64,000 nucleotides of DNA from Ralstonia insidiosa (GTDB lineage Bacteria > Pseudomonadota > Gammaproteobacteria > Burkholderiales > Burkholderiaceae). Shown in pieces: positions 16,572 to 25,715 of the stretch. Position 1 is the stretch's first letter, and every line of letters begins with the position of its first letter. The DNA is taken from the NCBI RefSeq assembly GCF_008801405.1, contig NZ_VZPV01000001.1, positions 2,108,001-2,172,000 of the forward strand, read 5' to 3'. The translations under genes were made by a program, and so were the position numbers. Under the pieces are notes generated by a model. That model saw only the letters and a program-made list of their open reading frames with translations, was not told where the DNA came from and did no database searches.

Positions 16572-18155
16572 TCACGACGAGCAGCTCACTTCCAGCGACG
16601 ACGCCCAATCGGGTGCTGGCTGCGCGTAGTGCTCGAAGCCAGGGTGATCGTCGAATGGGCGGGCCAGCACGGCGCGCAGGTTCTCGACTTCGGAGAAATC
16701 CTTTTCTTTGGCGCGGCGGATGGCGACTTCGGCCAGGTGGTTGCGCAACACGTACTTCGGGTTGACGCGGCGCATGGCGGTCGCGCGCTCATCGTCGGAT
16801 TGCGGTTCGGCCTGCAACCGTTGGCGATACGCGTTCAGCCACACGTCTGCGGCGGCGCGGTCGAAGAAGAAGTTGCGCACGGTGCGCGCTTCTGCCGCGG
16901 CGGGTGTGTCGTCACGACGCACATCGGCGAGGTGGCGGAAGAAGAGCGTGTAGTCCGTACGTTGGGTATGCAGCAACTTGAACAGGTCGCCGAAGAGGGT
17001 CTCATCGGCATCCTGCGCGGTCGACAGGCCGAGCTTGGCGCGATAGCGGGCGTGGAAGGCTGCGCCGTAGACGTCGCGGTAGGTGAGCAGCGTATCTTGC
17101 GCGGCGTCGATGGCAGGCTGGGCTTGTGCTTCGTCGCTTATGTCGACGAAAACGTCGGGATCTTCGCCGAACAGCGGCAGTAGGGCCTGTGCGAGGCAGA
17201 ACAGGTTCCAGTAGCCGATCTGCGGCTGCTGGGCGTAGGCGTAGCGGCCGCCGGTGTCGGAGTGGTTGCAGATGTGGTTGGCGTTGAAGCCATCCAGGAA
17301 GCCGAACGGGCCGTAGTCGAGCGTGAGGCCGAGGATCGACATGTTGTCGGTGTTCATCACGCCGTGGCAGAAGCCGACGGCTTGCCATTGCGCCATCAAC
17401 TCGGCGGTGCGGCGGGCGACTTCACGCAGCATCGCCAGGTAGGGCTGTGGTGCGGTGCGGCAGTCCGGGTAGAAGCGGTCGATGATGTAGTCGGCCAGCG
17501 CGCGCAATTCGGGCAGCTTCTCGTTGGCGGCAAAGTGTTCGAAGTGACCGAAGCGCACGAACGATGGCGCCAGGCGCGTGACGACGGCGGCGGTTTCGAT
17601 CTCTTCGCGGCGCACCGGGGCATCGGAGCCGGTCACGCACAGCGCGCGCGTGGTGGGGATGCCGAGGCCGGCCATCGCCTCCGAGCACAGGAATTCGCGA
17701 ATGGACGAACGCAGTACGGCGCGCCCGTCGCCCATGCGCGAATACGGCGTGCGGCCCGCACCCTTGAGCTGGATTTCGCAGGGGCCATCGGCGGTTTGCA
17801 GTTCAGTCAGCAGCAACGCGCGGCCGTCGCCCAGCTGACCGGCCCACACGCCGAATTGGTGACCGGAGTAGACCGTGGCGAGCGGGTCGCTCCATGCGGC
17901 AATCGTGTTGCCCGTGAACACATCCAGGCCGGCAGGTGTATCGAGTTCTGCGCGGGCAATGCCCAGCGGGGCGGCCGCATCGGGTGAGAAGCCCACGAGA
18001 TACGGTGTGCCCGCCGTGGGCATCGGCATAGGCGACAACCGGGTCAGAAACCGCTCGCCGAGTGTGGAGAATCCGGGGGCAGCGGCAGGGCGGCCGGCCC
18101 AGTCGAAGGTGCTGATAAGGGAATCGTCAGGCAAGGCGGCAGGGGAAGTCGGCAT
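16572..18155 (-). CDS. selO: Protein adenylyltransferase SelO (YdiU/UPF0061)
   Basis: Pseudokinase-fold AMP transferase of 527 residues that AMPylates proteins on Ser, Thr or Tyr and is linked to redox stress. Visible family blocks are [39 protein letters not shown] (glycine-rich loop region), [15 protein letters not shown] (catalytic Asp region), [10 protein letters not shown] and the C-terminal SCSS. Bacterial members carry Cys there where some eukaryotes have selenocysteine. The ATG at 18155 ([10 protein letters not shown]) was preferred over a frame 19 codons longer with an atypical N-terminus. It is adjacent to msrB in the same direction, which fits a redox-repair context. Confidence 0.95.
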   Translation of the reverse strand: MPTSPAALPDDSLISTFDWAGRPAAAPGFSTLGERFLTRLSPMPMPTAGTPYLVGFSPDAAAPLGIARAELDTPAGLDVFTGNTIAAWSDPLATVYSGHQFGVWAGQLGDGRALLLTELQTADGPCEIQLKGAGRTPYSRMGDGRAVLRSSIREFLCSEAMAGLGIPTTRALCVTGSDAPVRREEIETAAVVTRLAPSFVRFGHFEHFAANEKLPELRALADYIIDRFYPDCRTAPQPYLAMLREVARRTAELMAQWQAVGFCHGVMNTDNMSILGLTLDYGPFGFLDGFNANHICNHSDTGGRYAYAQQPQIGYWNLFCLAQALLPLFGEDPDVFVDISDEAQAQPAIDAAQDTLLTYRDVYGAAFHARYRAKLGLSTAQDADETLFGDLFKLLHTQRTDYTLFFRHLADVRRDDTPAAAEARTVRNFFFDRAAADVWLNAYRQRLQAEPQSDDERATAMRRVNPKYVLRNHLAEVAIRRAKEKDFSEVENLRAVLARPFDDHPGFEHYAQPAPDWASSLEVSCSS

Positions 18156-18268
18156 GGATCGGGGCGCTCGATTAGCACGGGAAATGGCGCAAAAACAGTG
18201 CCAAATCGTCAACAGTTGTGAATTCCGCAGTGCAGAAAAATGCGCTCTGTGTAGGGGAAAACGCCATG

Positions 18269-18362
18269 TTGAGACGCAGCAACGCTATCGCGTATTGTAC
18301 TTGGCAGTAAAAAAAGCTGCAGCCTGCGAACCCTTGCACCACAACGGTTCGCAGGGTTTTTT
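18269..18362 (+). ncRNA. Candidate short terminated RNA or leader with attenuator
   Basis: TTGAGA (18269-18274) and TATTGT (18293-18298) form a promoter-like pair with 18-bp spacing. About 25 bases downstream begins a strong hairpin, CCTGCGAACC (18323-18332) with GGTTCGCAGG (18345-18354), followed by a T-run to 18362. A smaller GCAG/CTGC stem lies in between. No plus-strand gene precedes this terminator, because selO is divergent. The product would be an RNA of about 55-65 bases, or a leader ending ahead of the acyl-CoA ligase. Confidence 0.4.
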
Positions 18363-18426
18363 AGATGGCCGGGTAAACATGGGGGCCGCGATTGTGTGAC
18401 ATGCCGCAGCGCACAACAACAACCCG

Positions 18427-18480
18427 TTGACGTGCTAGACGATCACGGGAACAATCGGCCAAAAAATAGAACGGTTGTTC
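18427..18480 (+). promoter_or_regulatory. Promoter and TetR-type operator of the acyl-CoA ligase gene
   Basis: TTGACG (18427-18432) and AACAAT (18450-18455) are spaced 17 bp. Just downstream of the implied transcript start is the inverted repeat GAACGGTTGTTC (18469-18480). It resembles the GAACG-NN-CGTTC palindrome at 45654-45665 and the site at 30396-30407. Position and relatives fit a repressor acting on fatty-acid genes. Confidence 0.5.
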
Positions 18481-18499
18481 AGTTTTTCTAGGAGACACC

Positions 18500-20128
18500 A
18501 TGGCCCTGATGGGACAAATGATGAGCAACCCTTTGCTCATCTCGACCATCATCGAACATGCAGCGCGCAATTCCGGTTCGACTGAAGTCGTGTCACGCCG
18601 TGTCGAGGGCGATATCCATCGCACCACGTACCGGCAAGTGCGGGATCGTTCCAAGCAACTGGCAAATGCGCTGGCCGCATTGGGCGTGCAGCCCGGCGAG
18701 CGCGTCGGCACGCTGGCCTGGAACGGCTATCGCCATCTTGAAATCTATTACGGCGTGTCTGGCTCGGGTTCGGTGTGCCACACCATCAACCCGCGGCTGT
18801 TTCCAGACCAGATCGCCTATATCGTCAATCACGCTGACGACCAGTACGTCTTCTTCGATCTGACCTTCGTGCCGCTCATCGAGGGCATTGCGGCGCATTG
18901 CCCGAACGTGAAGGGCTGGGTGGCGATGACGGATCGCGCGCACATGCCCAACTCCAGCGTGCCGATGCTCTGTTACGAAGAGCTGCTGGATGCGCAGAGC
19001 GCTGAATACACCTGGCCGCAATTCGACGAAAACACGGCCTCCAGCCTTTGCTACACGTCGGGCACGACGGGCAACCCGAAGGGTGCGCTGTATTCGCATC
19101 GTTCTACCGTGCTGCACTCGTACGCATCGGCATTGCCGGATGCGCTGGGGTGCTCGGCGCAGGACGTGATCCTGCCGGTGGTGCCGATGTTCCATGTCAA
19201 CGCGTGGGGCCTGCCGTATTCGGTGCCGCTGGTGGGCGCCAAGCTGGTCTTCCCGGGGCCGAAGCTGGATGGTGCCTCCGTCTACGAGTTGTTCGAGCAG
19301 GAGAAGGTGACCTTCTCCGCCGGCGTGCCGACTGTGTGGCTGGGTCTGCTACAGCACGTGCAGAGCAACAACCTCAAGTTCTCGACGTTCCGCCGCACCG
19401 TCATTGGTGGTTCGGCCGCGCCGCCGGCCATGATTCGCACACTGAAATCGCTCGACGTGGAAGTCATCCACGCCTGGGGCATGACGGAAATGTCGCCGTT
19501 GGGGACGACCTGCAAGCTGATGGGCAAGCACACCGATTTGCCCGAAGAAGCCAAGCAGCACGTGCTCGAACGCCAGGGCCGCGCCATCTACGGCGTCGAC
19601 ATGAAGATCGTCGATGCAGAGGGCCACGAACTGCCGTGGGACGGCAAGGCCTTCGGCGACCTGTATGTGCGTGGGCCGTGGATCATCGACAGCTATTTCC
19701 GCGGCGACCATTCACCGTTGGTGGACGGCTGGTTCCCGACGGGTGACGTGGCCAATATCGACGCCGACGGGTACATGCAGATCACCGATCGCAGCAAGGA
19801 CGTGATCAAGTCCGGCGGTGAGTGGATCTCCTCCATCGACGTGGAGAACGTGGCCGCTGCGCACCCCGCTGTGCATATGGCTGCGTGCATTGCTTGCCGC
19901 CACCCGAAGTGGGACGAGCGCCCGCTGCTGGTGGTGATGAAGAAGCCGGGCGCCGAACTCACGCGTGAGGAGATGCTCAAGTTCTTCGAAGGCAAGGTTG
20001 CCAAGTGGTGGATCCCGGATGACGTGGTGTTCGTCACCGAAATACCGCTCACGGCCACCGGCAAGATGCAGAAGCTCAAGCTGCGCGAGCAGTTCAAGGA
20101 TTACCAGTTCCCGGCCGCACAGGCCTAG
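18500..20128 (+). CDS. Medium/long-chain fatty acid-CoA ligase (AMP-binding)
   Basis: Acyl-CoA synthetase of 542 residues that activates a carboxylic acid with ATP and CoA. The P-loop-like AMP motif [11 protein letters not shown] is at 185-195, [12 protein letters not shown] near 330, [17 protein letters not shown] near 415-430, and the catalytic Lys is in [11 protein letters not shown] near the C-terminus. It groups with AlkK-type medium-chain ligases, to judge by the N-terminus ([20 protein letters not shown]). The ATG follows a GGAGACACC ribosome cassette. It heads a co-directional row with Liv-type transporter genes, so its substrate may be the acid that transporter brings in. Confidence 0.93.
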   Translation: MALMGQMMSNPLLISTIIEHAARNSGSTEVVSRRVEGDIHRTTYRQVRDRSKQLANALAALGVQPGERVGTLAWNGYRHLEIYYGVSGSGSVCHTINPRLFPDQIAYIVNHADDQYVFFDLTFVPLIEGIAAHCPNVKGWVAMTDRAHMPNSSVPMLCYEELLDAQSAEYTWPQFDENTASSLCYTSGTTGNPKGALYSHRSTVLHSYASALPDALGCSAQDVILPVVPMFHVNAWGLPYSVPLVGAKLVFPGPKLDGASVYELFEQEKVTFSAGVPTVWLGLLQHVQSNNLKFSTFRRTVIGGSAAPPAMIRTLKSLDVEVIHAWGMTEMSPLGTTCKLMGKHTDLPEEAKQHVLERQGRAIYGVDMKIVDAEGHELPWDGKAFGDLYVRGPWIIDSYFRGDHSPLVDGWFPTGDVANIDADGYMQITDRSKDVIKSGGEWISSIDVENVAAAHPAVHMAACIACRHPKWDERPLLVVMKKPGAELTREEMLKFFEGKVAKWWIPDDVVFVTEIPLTATGKMQKLKLREQFKDYQFPAAQA

Positions 20129-20357
20129 CAGTCAGAACAGAAACCGCCGCCCGCGCATCGGCAACAAGCCGAGCGTGAGGACGGCGGACGCAAGACAACC
20201 GGATCAGGGCCAGCCACCGCACACCCACCAGCAATCGGGTCGCGGCGGAATGAAGCCCGGGCGCGTTGCAACCTGGAGACGCAAGCAGCCGACGTGCCCA
20301 TCCGTGGCACGCGGGAGAGTGACTCGCCGGCGACTCCACCACCTGAAGGAGACACGC

Positions 20358-21614
20358 ATGACGAAGTTCCGTCCGTTGATTGTGGCTGTTGCAAGTGTCG
20401 TGGCAATCGGTGGGGCGCTGGGGAGCGCTGCTGCGTCTGCCGCCGAAACCGTCAAGATCGCCTGGATCGACCCGCTGTCGGGCCTGATGGGTGCGCTGGG
20501 GCAGAACCAGTTGCGCAGCTGGCAGTACATCGCCGACATGGCCACGCAAAAGAACTGGGCCGGCGACGGCACCAAGTTCGAGGTGGTGGGCTTCGACAAC
20601 AAGCTCTCGCCGCAGGAAAGCCTGACTGTGCTCAAGCAGGTGGCCGACCAGGGCATCCATTACATCGTGCAAGGCAACGGCTCGAGCGTCGGCATGGCGC
20701 TGGAAGACGCCGTGGCCAAGTACAACGAGCGCAATCCGGGCAAGGAAATCGTCTACCTGAACTACGCGGCGGTGGACCCGGACATGACCAACAGCAAGTG
20801 CAACTACTGGCACTTCCGTCTGGACGCCAACTCCGACATGAAGATGGAAGCCTTGACCAGCTACCTGGCCAAGGACCCGAAGGTCAAGAAGGTCTATCTG
20901 ATCAACCAGAACTATTCGTTTGGTCACCAGGTGGCGCGTGCGGCCAAGGAATACCTCAAGCGCAAGCGTCCGGACATCGAGATCGTGGGGGAAGACCTGC
21001 ACCCGCTGGCACAGGTGAAGGATTTCTCGCCGTATGTCTCGAAGATCAAGTCGTCGGGTGCGGATACCGTCATCACCGGCAACTGGGGTAGCGATCTGGC
21101 ACTGCTGATCAAGGCAGGCAAAGATGCGGGCCTGAACGCCAACTTCTATACGTACTACGGTGCCACGACAGGTGTGCCGACCGCCATGGGCGCAGCCGGT
21201 GCCGACCACGTGAAGTTTGTCGGCTACTGGAACGTCAACAACGACGGCTACAAAGGCGCGGATATCGTCGACGGCTTCAAGAAAAAGTACAACGACGACT
21301 TCTACCTGATGGCCTCGTACACCGGCATCGCCATGCTGGCCAAAGCCATCAAGCAGACCAAGTCGGCCGAGCCTGCCAAGGTCGCCAAGGCCTTTGAAGG
21401 GATGAAGGTCGACAGCCTGAATGGCACCTTCGAGATGCGCGCATCCGACCACCAGGGTCAGCAGCCGCTCTACATCGCCACCTGGGAAAAGACCAACGGC
21501 AAGAACGTCAAGTACGACCAGGAAAACACGGGCTACGGCTGGAAGACCGATGCTGTGCTCGATCAATACATTGCGTCGCAGCCAACTTCCTGCCAGATGA
21601 AACGCCCGCAATAA
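20358..21614 (+). CDS. Branched-chain-type ABC transporter substrate-binding protein
   Basis: Periplasmic binding protein of 418 residues of the LivK/Peripla_BP_6 class with a signal peptide (about 1-29, cut after AAASA). The mature start is ETVKIAWIDPLSGLMGALGQNQ. Further family signs are GNGSSVGMALEDAV, KVKKVYLINQNYSFGHQVAR and GADTVITGNWGSDLALLIKAGKDAG. The ATG at 20358 follows AAGGAGACACGC. A much longer frame begins inside the ligase gene and is not used. Neighbouring ligase and beta-oxidation genes suggest a carboxylate ligand in place of Leu/Ile/Val. Confidence 0.94.
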   Translation: MTKFRPLIVAVASVVAIGGALGSAAASAAETVKIAWIDPLSGLMGALGQNQLRSWQYIADMATQKNWAGDGTKFEVVGFDNKLSPQESLTVLKQVADQGIHYIVQGNGSSVGMALEDAVAKYNERNPGKEIVYLNYAAVDPDMTNSKCNYWHFRLDANSDMKMEALTSYLAKDPKVKKVYLINQNYSFGHQVARAAKEYLKRKRPDIEIVGEDLHPLAQVKDFSPYVSKIKSSGADTVITGNWGSDLALLIKAGKDAGLNANFYTYYGATTGVPTAMGAAGADHVKFVGYWNVNNDGYKGADIVDGFKKKYNDDFYLMASYTGIAMLAKAIKQTKSAEPAKVAKAFEGMKVDSLNGTFEMRASDHQGQQPLYIATWEKTNGKNVKYDQENTGYGWKTDAVLDQYIASQPTSCQMKRPQ

Positions 21615-21677
21615 CACGGCGAGAGGTGTGCCGAAGGGCCGCCCGATGCTATCGTGCGGCGATGTTTTAAACGGGGA

Positions 21678-21722
21678 AAGGCATGGACCGGCACCGCATT
21701 TTCGCGGGACGGTCCATGCCTT
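21678..21722 (+). other. Intercistronic hairpin between binding-protein and permease genes
   Basis: AAGGCATGGACCG (21678-21690) pairs perfectly with CGGTCCATGCCTT (21710-21722), a 13-bp stem with a 19-base loop. It lies 64 bp after the binding-protein stop and 18 bp before the permease GTG start, and could also affect translation of the permease. Confidence 0.75.
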
Positions 21723-21739
21723 GCCGAGAGGGCTGTAGC

Positions 21740-22687
21740 GTGGAATTTCTAGTCATCAATCTCTTGAACGGCATCAGCTACGGGTTGCTGCTGTTCATGT
21801 TGTCTTCGGGCCTGACGCTGATCTTCAGCATGATGGGCGTTCTCAACTTTGCGCACGCCAGCTTCTACATGCTGGGGGCGTACTTCGCCTACGTCGTCAG
21901 CGGGTACCTGGGCTTCTGGACCGCGCTGATCGTTGCGCCGCTGCTGGTGGGCGCGCTGGGCGCGGTGGTCGAGCGCTTTGGCCTGCGTACCGTGCACCGC
22001 TATGGCCACGTCGCTGAGCTGTTGTTCACCTTCGGCTTGGCCTACCTCATTGAAGAAGGCGTGAAGCTGGTGTGGGGCCTGCCGGCCGTGCCGTATCGCG
22101 TGCCGCAGATGCTGGACGGCCCGCTGTTCACGCTGTTCACGTCGTCGTTCCCCAAGTACCGGGCTTTCATGATGCTGGTGTCGCTGCTGATGCTGGTGGG
22201 CATCTTCCTGCTGCTCACGCGCACGCGCATCGGCCTGGTCATTCAGGCAGCGCTCACGCATCCGGACATGGTGGAAGCGCTCGGCCACAACGTGCCGCGC
22301 GTGTTCATGTTGGTGTTCGGCGGCGGCTGCGCATTGGCCGGGCTGGCCGGCGTGATTGGCGGCAATGCCTTTGTGACAGAGCCGTCCATGGCGGCGGCAG
22401 TCGGCTCCATCGTCTTCGTGGTGGCGGTGGTGGGCGGCATGGGGTCGCTGGTGGGCGCGTTTATCGCATCGCTGCTGATCGGCTGCATCCAAACCTTTGC
22501 CGTCACGCTGGATATCTCGGTGACGAGCGTGCTGCAGACGATCGGTGTCACGCTCCATCCGGACGTGCCGCTCATCTCGGTCTGGAACCTGACGATTGCG
22601 CAAGTCGCGCCGGTGCTGCCGTACCTGCTGCTGGTGCTGATGCTGATCTTCCGCCCGCGTGGGCTCATGGGTACGCGGGAGAGCTAA
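21740..22687 (+). CDS. livH: Branched-chain-type ABC transporter permease (LivH)
   Basis: Membrane permease of 315 residues with about eight hydrophobic helices and the LivH opening EFLVINLLNGISYGLLLFML. NFAHASFYMLGAYFAY and VVGGMGSLVGAFIASLLIG are further family blocks. A GTG at 21740 was chosen because the family N-terminus begins there and GAGAGGG lies upstream; the longer ATG frame from 21683 would run through the hairpin. The stop codon abuts the livM start. Confidence 0.93.
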   Translation: MEFLVINLLNGISYGLLLFMLSSGLTLIFSMMGVLNFAHASFYMLGAYFAYVVSGYLGFWTALIVAPLLVGALGAVVERFGLRTVHRYGHVAELLFTFGLAYLIEEGVKLVWGLPAVPYRVPQMLDGPLFTLFTSSFPKYRAFMMLVSLLMLVGIFLLLTRTRIGLVIQAALTHPDMVEALGHNVPRVFMLVFGGGCALAGLAGVIGGNAFVTEPSMAAAVGSIVFVVAVVGGMGSLVGAFIASLLIGCIQTFAVTLDISVTSVLQTIGVTLHPDVPLISVWNLTIAQVAPVLPYLLLVLMLIFRPRGLMGTRES

Positions 22688-24022
22688 ATGGAACGCACTA
22701 TGCACCAACAAGCGCAACAACACGGGGCATTGCCGGCCAATGATCGCGCGCGAACAATGAAGTTCAGGCCGGTCAACCTCGCCCGCTGGCTGATCTGGAG
22801 CATCACGGCGCTGGTGATGATCGTGCTGCCGCTCATCTGGCCGCAGGGTTTTGCGATCACGCTGCTCTCGCAGATGGGCATCATGATCATCTTCGCGCTG
22901 TCGTACAACATGCTGCTGGGGCAGTCCGGCATGCTGTCGTTCGGGCACGCGGTGTACGCCGGCCTGGGCGCCTTCATGGCCGTGCACGTGCTCAACAAGA
23001 TCGGCGCCATGCAGTCGCTGGGCGTCGCTGGGCCGCTGGCGGTGGCGTTGCTGCCCATCGTAGGCGGCCTGGGCGGCGCGCTGTTCGGCGTGATCTTCGG
23101 CTACGTCACGACCAAGAAGGCTGGCACGACGTTCGCGATGATCACGATGGGCATCGGCGAGATGGTCTTCGCCAGCGCGCTCATGTTCCCGGATTTCTTC
23201 GGTGGCGAAGGCGGTGTGTCGACCAACCGCAGCATCGGCGATGCGCTTGCTGGCGTCAGCTTTGGTCCGGCGCGCCAGGTCTACTACCTGATTGCCGCGT
23301 GGTGCCTGATCTCGATGGCGCTGATGTATGCGTGGACGCAGACGCCGCTGGGCCGTATCGCCAACGCCGTGCGCGACAACCCCGAGCGCGTGGAATTCAT
23401 CGGCTACAACACGCAGCGCGTGCGCTTTCTGGTAGTGATTCTGTCGGCGTTCTTTGCAGGTATTGCCGGGGCGCTGTCATGCATCAACTTCGAGATCGTG
23501 ACGGCAGAGAACGTCTCGGCCGTGCGGTCGGGGGCGGTGCTGCTGGCGGCGTTCATTGGCGGTATGGGCAGCTTCTTTGGCCCGATCATCGGCGCGGTGC
23601 TCACGGTGTTCTTTACCGTGGCGCTGTCGGGTATCACCAAGGCGTGGCTGCTGTATCTGGGCTTGTTCTTTGTGCTGATGGTCATGTATGCGCCGGGCGG
23701 CATCGCCAGCCTGCTGGTGATGCACCTGCCGATTGCACGGCGCGGCAAGTTGAAGACACTGCTGCCGGCCTACGGCGTGGCATTCGTGCCGGCGGCCATC
23801 CTGCTGGTGGCGCTGATTTCCACCGTAGAGATGATCTACGCCGTGCAGGACGAGGGCTCGGGCGGCGTGGCCACGCTGTTCGGCATGTCCGTCGCACCGA
23901 CCACCTGGATGCCGTGGGCCGTGACCGCCGTGCTGTGGCTGGTGGGCGCCTTCGGCTTGCGTGCCGCAGCGGGCAAGCTGCGCACCGCCTGGGACAACGC
24001 CTTGCAGGAGCCGCAACCATGA
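22688..24022 (+). CDS. livM: Branched-chain-type ABC transporter permease (LivM) with C-terminal extension
   Basis: Second membrane permease, 444 residues. The LivM core (about 30-340) shows ALSYNMLLGQSGMLSFGHAV, the loop near RIANAVRDNPERVEFIGYN and the GGMGSFFGPIIGAV block. After the usual end (MYAPGGIASLL) there are about 100 more residues with two further hydrophobic segments (AYGVAFVPAAILLVALI and WMPWAVTAVLWLVGAFGL). This makes it longer than most LivM proteins. The ATG directly follows the livH stop and the end overlaps livG by ATGA. Confidence 0.92.
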   Translation: MERTMHQQAQQHGALPANDRARTMKFRPVNLARWLIWSITALVMIVLPLIWPQGFAITLLSQMGIMIIFALSYNMLLGQSGMLSFGHAVYAGLGAFMAVHVLNKIGAMQSLGVAGPLAVALLPIVGGLGGALFGVIFGYVTTKKAGTTFAMITMGIGEMVFASALMFPDFFGGEGGVSTNRSIGDALAGVSFGPARQVYYLIAAWCLISMALMYAWTQTPLGRIANAVRDNPERVEFIGYNTQRVRFLVVILSAFFAGIAGALSCINFEIVTAENVSAVRSGAVLLAAFIGGMGSFFGPIIGAVLTVFFTVALSGITKAWLLYLGLFFVLMVMYAPGGIASLLVMHLPIARRGKLKTLLPAYGVAFVPAAILLVALISTVEMIYAVQDEGSGGVATLFGMSVAPTTWMPWAVTAVLWLVGAFGLRAAAGKLRTAWDNALQEPQP

Positions 24023-24807
24023 GTCAACCCGCATTGGGTCCCACCGCCGCGCTGGAACTGCGCGATGTCCGCAAGCGTTTCGGTCAGACCGAGATCATCC
24101 GGGGCGTGAACCTTACCATCGGCAAGGGCGAGCGCCACGCGCTCATCGGCCCGAATGGCGCAGGCAAGTCGACCACGTTCAACCTGATCTCGGGCCGCTT
24201 CCCAGCCACGTCGGGCAGCGTGCAGCTCAATGGCGAAGAGATCAGCGGCCTGGCGCCGTTCGAGATCAACCGCAAGGGCCTGTCGCGCAGCTTCCAGATC
24301 ACCAACATCTTTCATCGGCTGACGGTGTTCGAGAACCTGCGTTGCGCGGTGCTCTGGTCGCTGGGCTACAAGTATTCGTTCTGGCACAAGCTGGCCGAAC
24401 TGCGCGATGCACGTGAACGTGCGGAGGAAGTGCTGGAGCAGATCGGCATGACGCATCGGCGCGATGCCGCCGCAGGCATGCTGACGTATGCCGAGCAGCG
24501 TGCGCTGGAGATTGGCATCACCATCGCGGGCGGTGCCGACGTGATCCTGCTGGACGAGCCGACTGCCGGTATGAGCCGCTCCGAATCCGACCACGCGGTC
24601 GACTTGATCCGCAAGGTGACGGTTGGCAAGACGCTGGTGATGGTCGAGCACGACATGAGCGTGGTATTTGGCTTGGCCGATCGCATCTCGGTATTGGTCT
24701 ACGGCGAGGTGATTGCCACCGACACACCTGAAGCCATTCGCAACAACCGCCGCGTGAAGGAGGCCTACCTCGGCACCACGCTGGACGAACCTGCAGGAGC
24801 GCATTGA
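24019..24807 (+). CDS. livG: Branched-chain-type ABC transporter ATP-binding protein (LivG)
   Basis: ATPase of 262 residues. Walker A is GPNGAGKST near residue 45, the Q-loop RSFQITNIF, the signature region LTYAEQRALEIG (the usual LivG departure from LSGGQ), Walker B VILLDEPTAGM and switch His in VEHDMSVVF. It starts in a 4-bp ATGA overlap with livM and ends in a 1-bp overlap with livF, so the three are translationally coupled. The longer upstream frame is a shadow of livM. Confidence 0.94.
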   Translation: MSQPALGPTAALELRDVRKRFGQTEIIRGVNLTIGKGERHALIGPNGAGKSTTFNLISGRFPATSGSVQLNGEEISGLAPFEINRKGLSRSFQITNIFHRLTVFENLRCAVLWSLGYKYSFWHKLAELRDARERAEEVLEQIGMTHRRDAAAGMLTYAEQRALEIGITIAGGADVILLDEPTAGMSRSESDHAVDLIRKVTVGKTLVMVEHDMSVVFGLADRISVLVYGEVIATDTPEAIRNNRRVKEAYLGTTLDEPAGAH

Positions 24808-25526
24808 TGGCAACGAATACTCCAATGCTGGAGGTGCGCAACCTGCACGCGTACTACGGCAAGAGCCACATCCTGCACGGCGTCGACATGCACGTGGGCG
24901 AGGGCGAGATCGTCGCCCTGCTTGGGCGCAATGGGGTGGGGCGCTCGACCTTGGCCAAGTCCATCATGGGGATGGTCAAGCACGAAGGCGAGATCCTGCT
25001 GCGTGGCAAGAACGTGAGCGGCATGCGCACCTTCGAGGTGGCGCATCAAGGCATCGGTTACGTGCCGGAGAACCGCGACATCTTCCCAACGCTGACGGTA
25101 CGGCAGAACCTGCTGCTGGGCGAGAAGCGCAACCCGAGTCAGCCGAAGCCGCGCTGGCAGCTGGAAGACATGTATCGCATGTTCCCCCGGCTGCAGGAGC
25201 GGGAGAACACCCCGGCAGGTGTGCTCTCCGGCGGCGAACAGCAGATGCTCACGCTGTGCCGCACGCTGATGGGCGATCCGGATTTCATCATCATCGATGA
25301 GCCGACCGAAGGGCTCGCGCCGCTGATCGTAACGCTGGTAGGCGAGTATCTGAAGACGCTCAAGGAGCGGGGGATCTCGGTGCTGCTGGTGGAGCAGAAG
25401 CTGGCTATTGCCCTGGACATCTCACAGCGCGTGTACGTGATGGGGCATGGACAGATCGTGTTTGAGGGAACGCCGCAACAGTTGAAGGCGGATGCGAAGG
25501 TCCGGCAGGAGTGGCTGGAGGTTTAA
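24807..25526 (+). CDS. livF: Branched-chain-type ABC transporter ATP-binding protein (LivF) with Arg in Walker A
   Basis: Second ATPase of the importer, 239 residues from the ATG at 24807; the TTG one codon upstream is less likely. The P-loop reads GRNGVGRST, with Arg where nearly all ABC ATPases have the nucleotide-binding Lys. The codon is CGC, so this is not a translation slip. Other motifs are intact: signature LSGGEQQML, Walker B FIIIDEPTEGLAP, and the family's Gln-Lys (VEQKLAIAL) in the switch region. It overlaps livG by one base and ends the operon before a terminator. Confidence 0.93.
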   Translation: MATNTPMLEVRNLHAYYGKSHILHGVDMHVGEGEIVALLGRNGVGRSTLAKSIMGMVKHEGEILLRGKNVSGMRTFEVAHQGIGYVPENRDIFPTLTVRQNLLLGEKRNPSQPKPRWQLEDMYRMFPRLQERENTPAGVLSGGEQQMLTLCRTLMGDPDFIIIDEPTEGLAPLIVTLVGEYLKTLKERGISVLLVEQKLAIALDISQRVYVMGHGQIVFEGTPQQLKADAKVRQEWLEV

Positions 25527-25557
25527 ACACCGCTCCCAGCATCACGATCGACAGATG

Positions 25558-25590
25558 GCCCGCATGGATGACCGTGCGGGCTTTTTCTTT
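25558..25590 (+). terminator. Rho-independent terminator after livF
   Basis: GCCCGCA (25558-25564) pairs with TGCGGGC (25575-25581), followed by TTTTTCTTTT, about 30 bp after the livF stop. Confidence 0.85.
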
Positions 25591-25715
25591 TGTCGATCGG
25601 TAGCCAACAGTTGACAAATTTCTCCTTGAAGTCGGGGGACCCGGTCATTACGACATCGAATGGACCGTGCGTTCGAGGCGGCCTGGTTCACTCGATAACA
25701 CTCAATGGAGACACC

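Noticed and set aside
16572..16600. Selenocysteine at the SelO C-terminus
   Set aside because: The residue is encoded by a normal Cys codon (SCSS) and the stop is not followed by an obvious SECIS-like need.
20094..21617. 507-codon minus-strand frame
   Set aside because: It is antisense to the Liv-type binding protein, with Val/His/Leu/Arg shadow composition and no recognisable motif.
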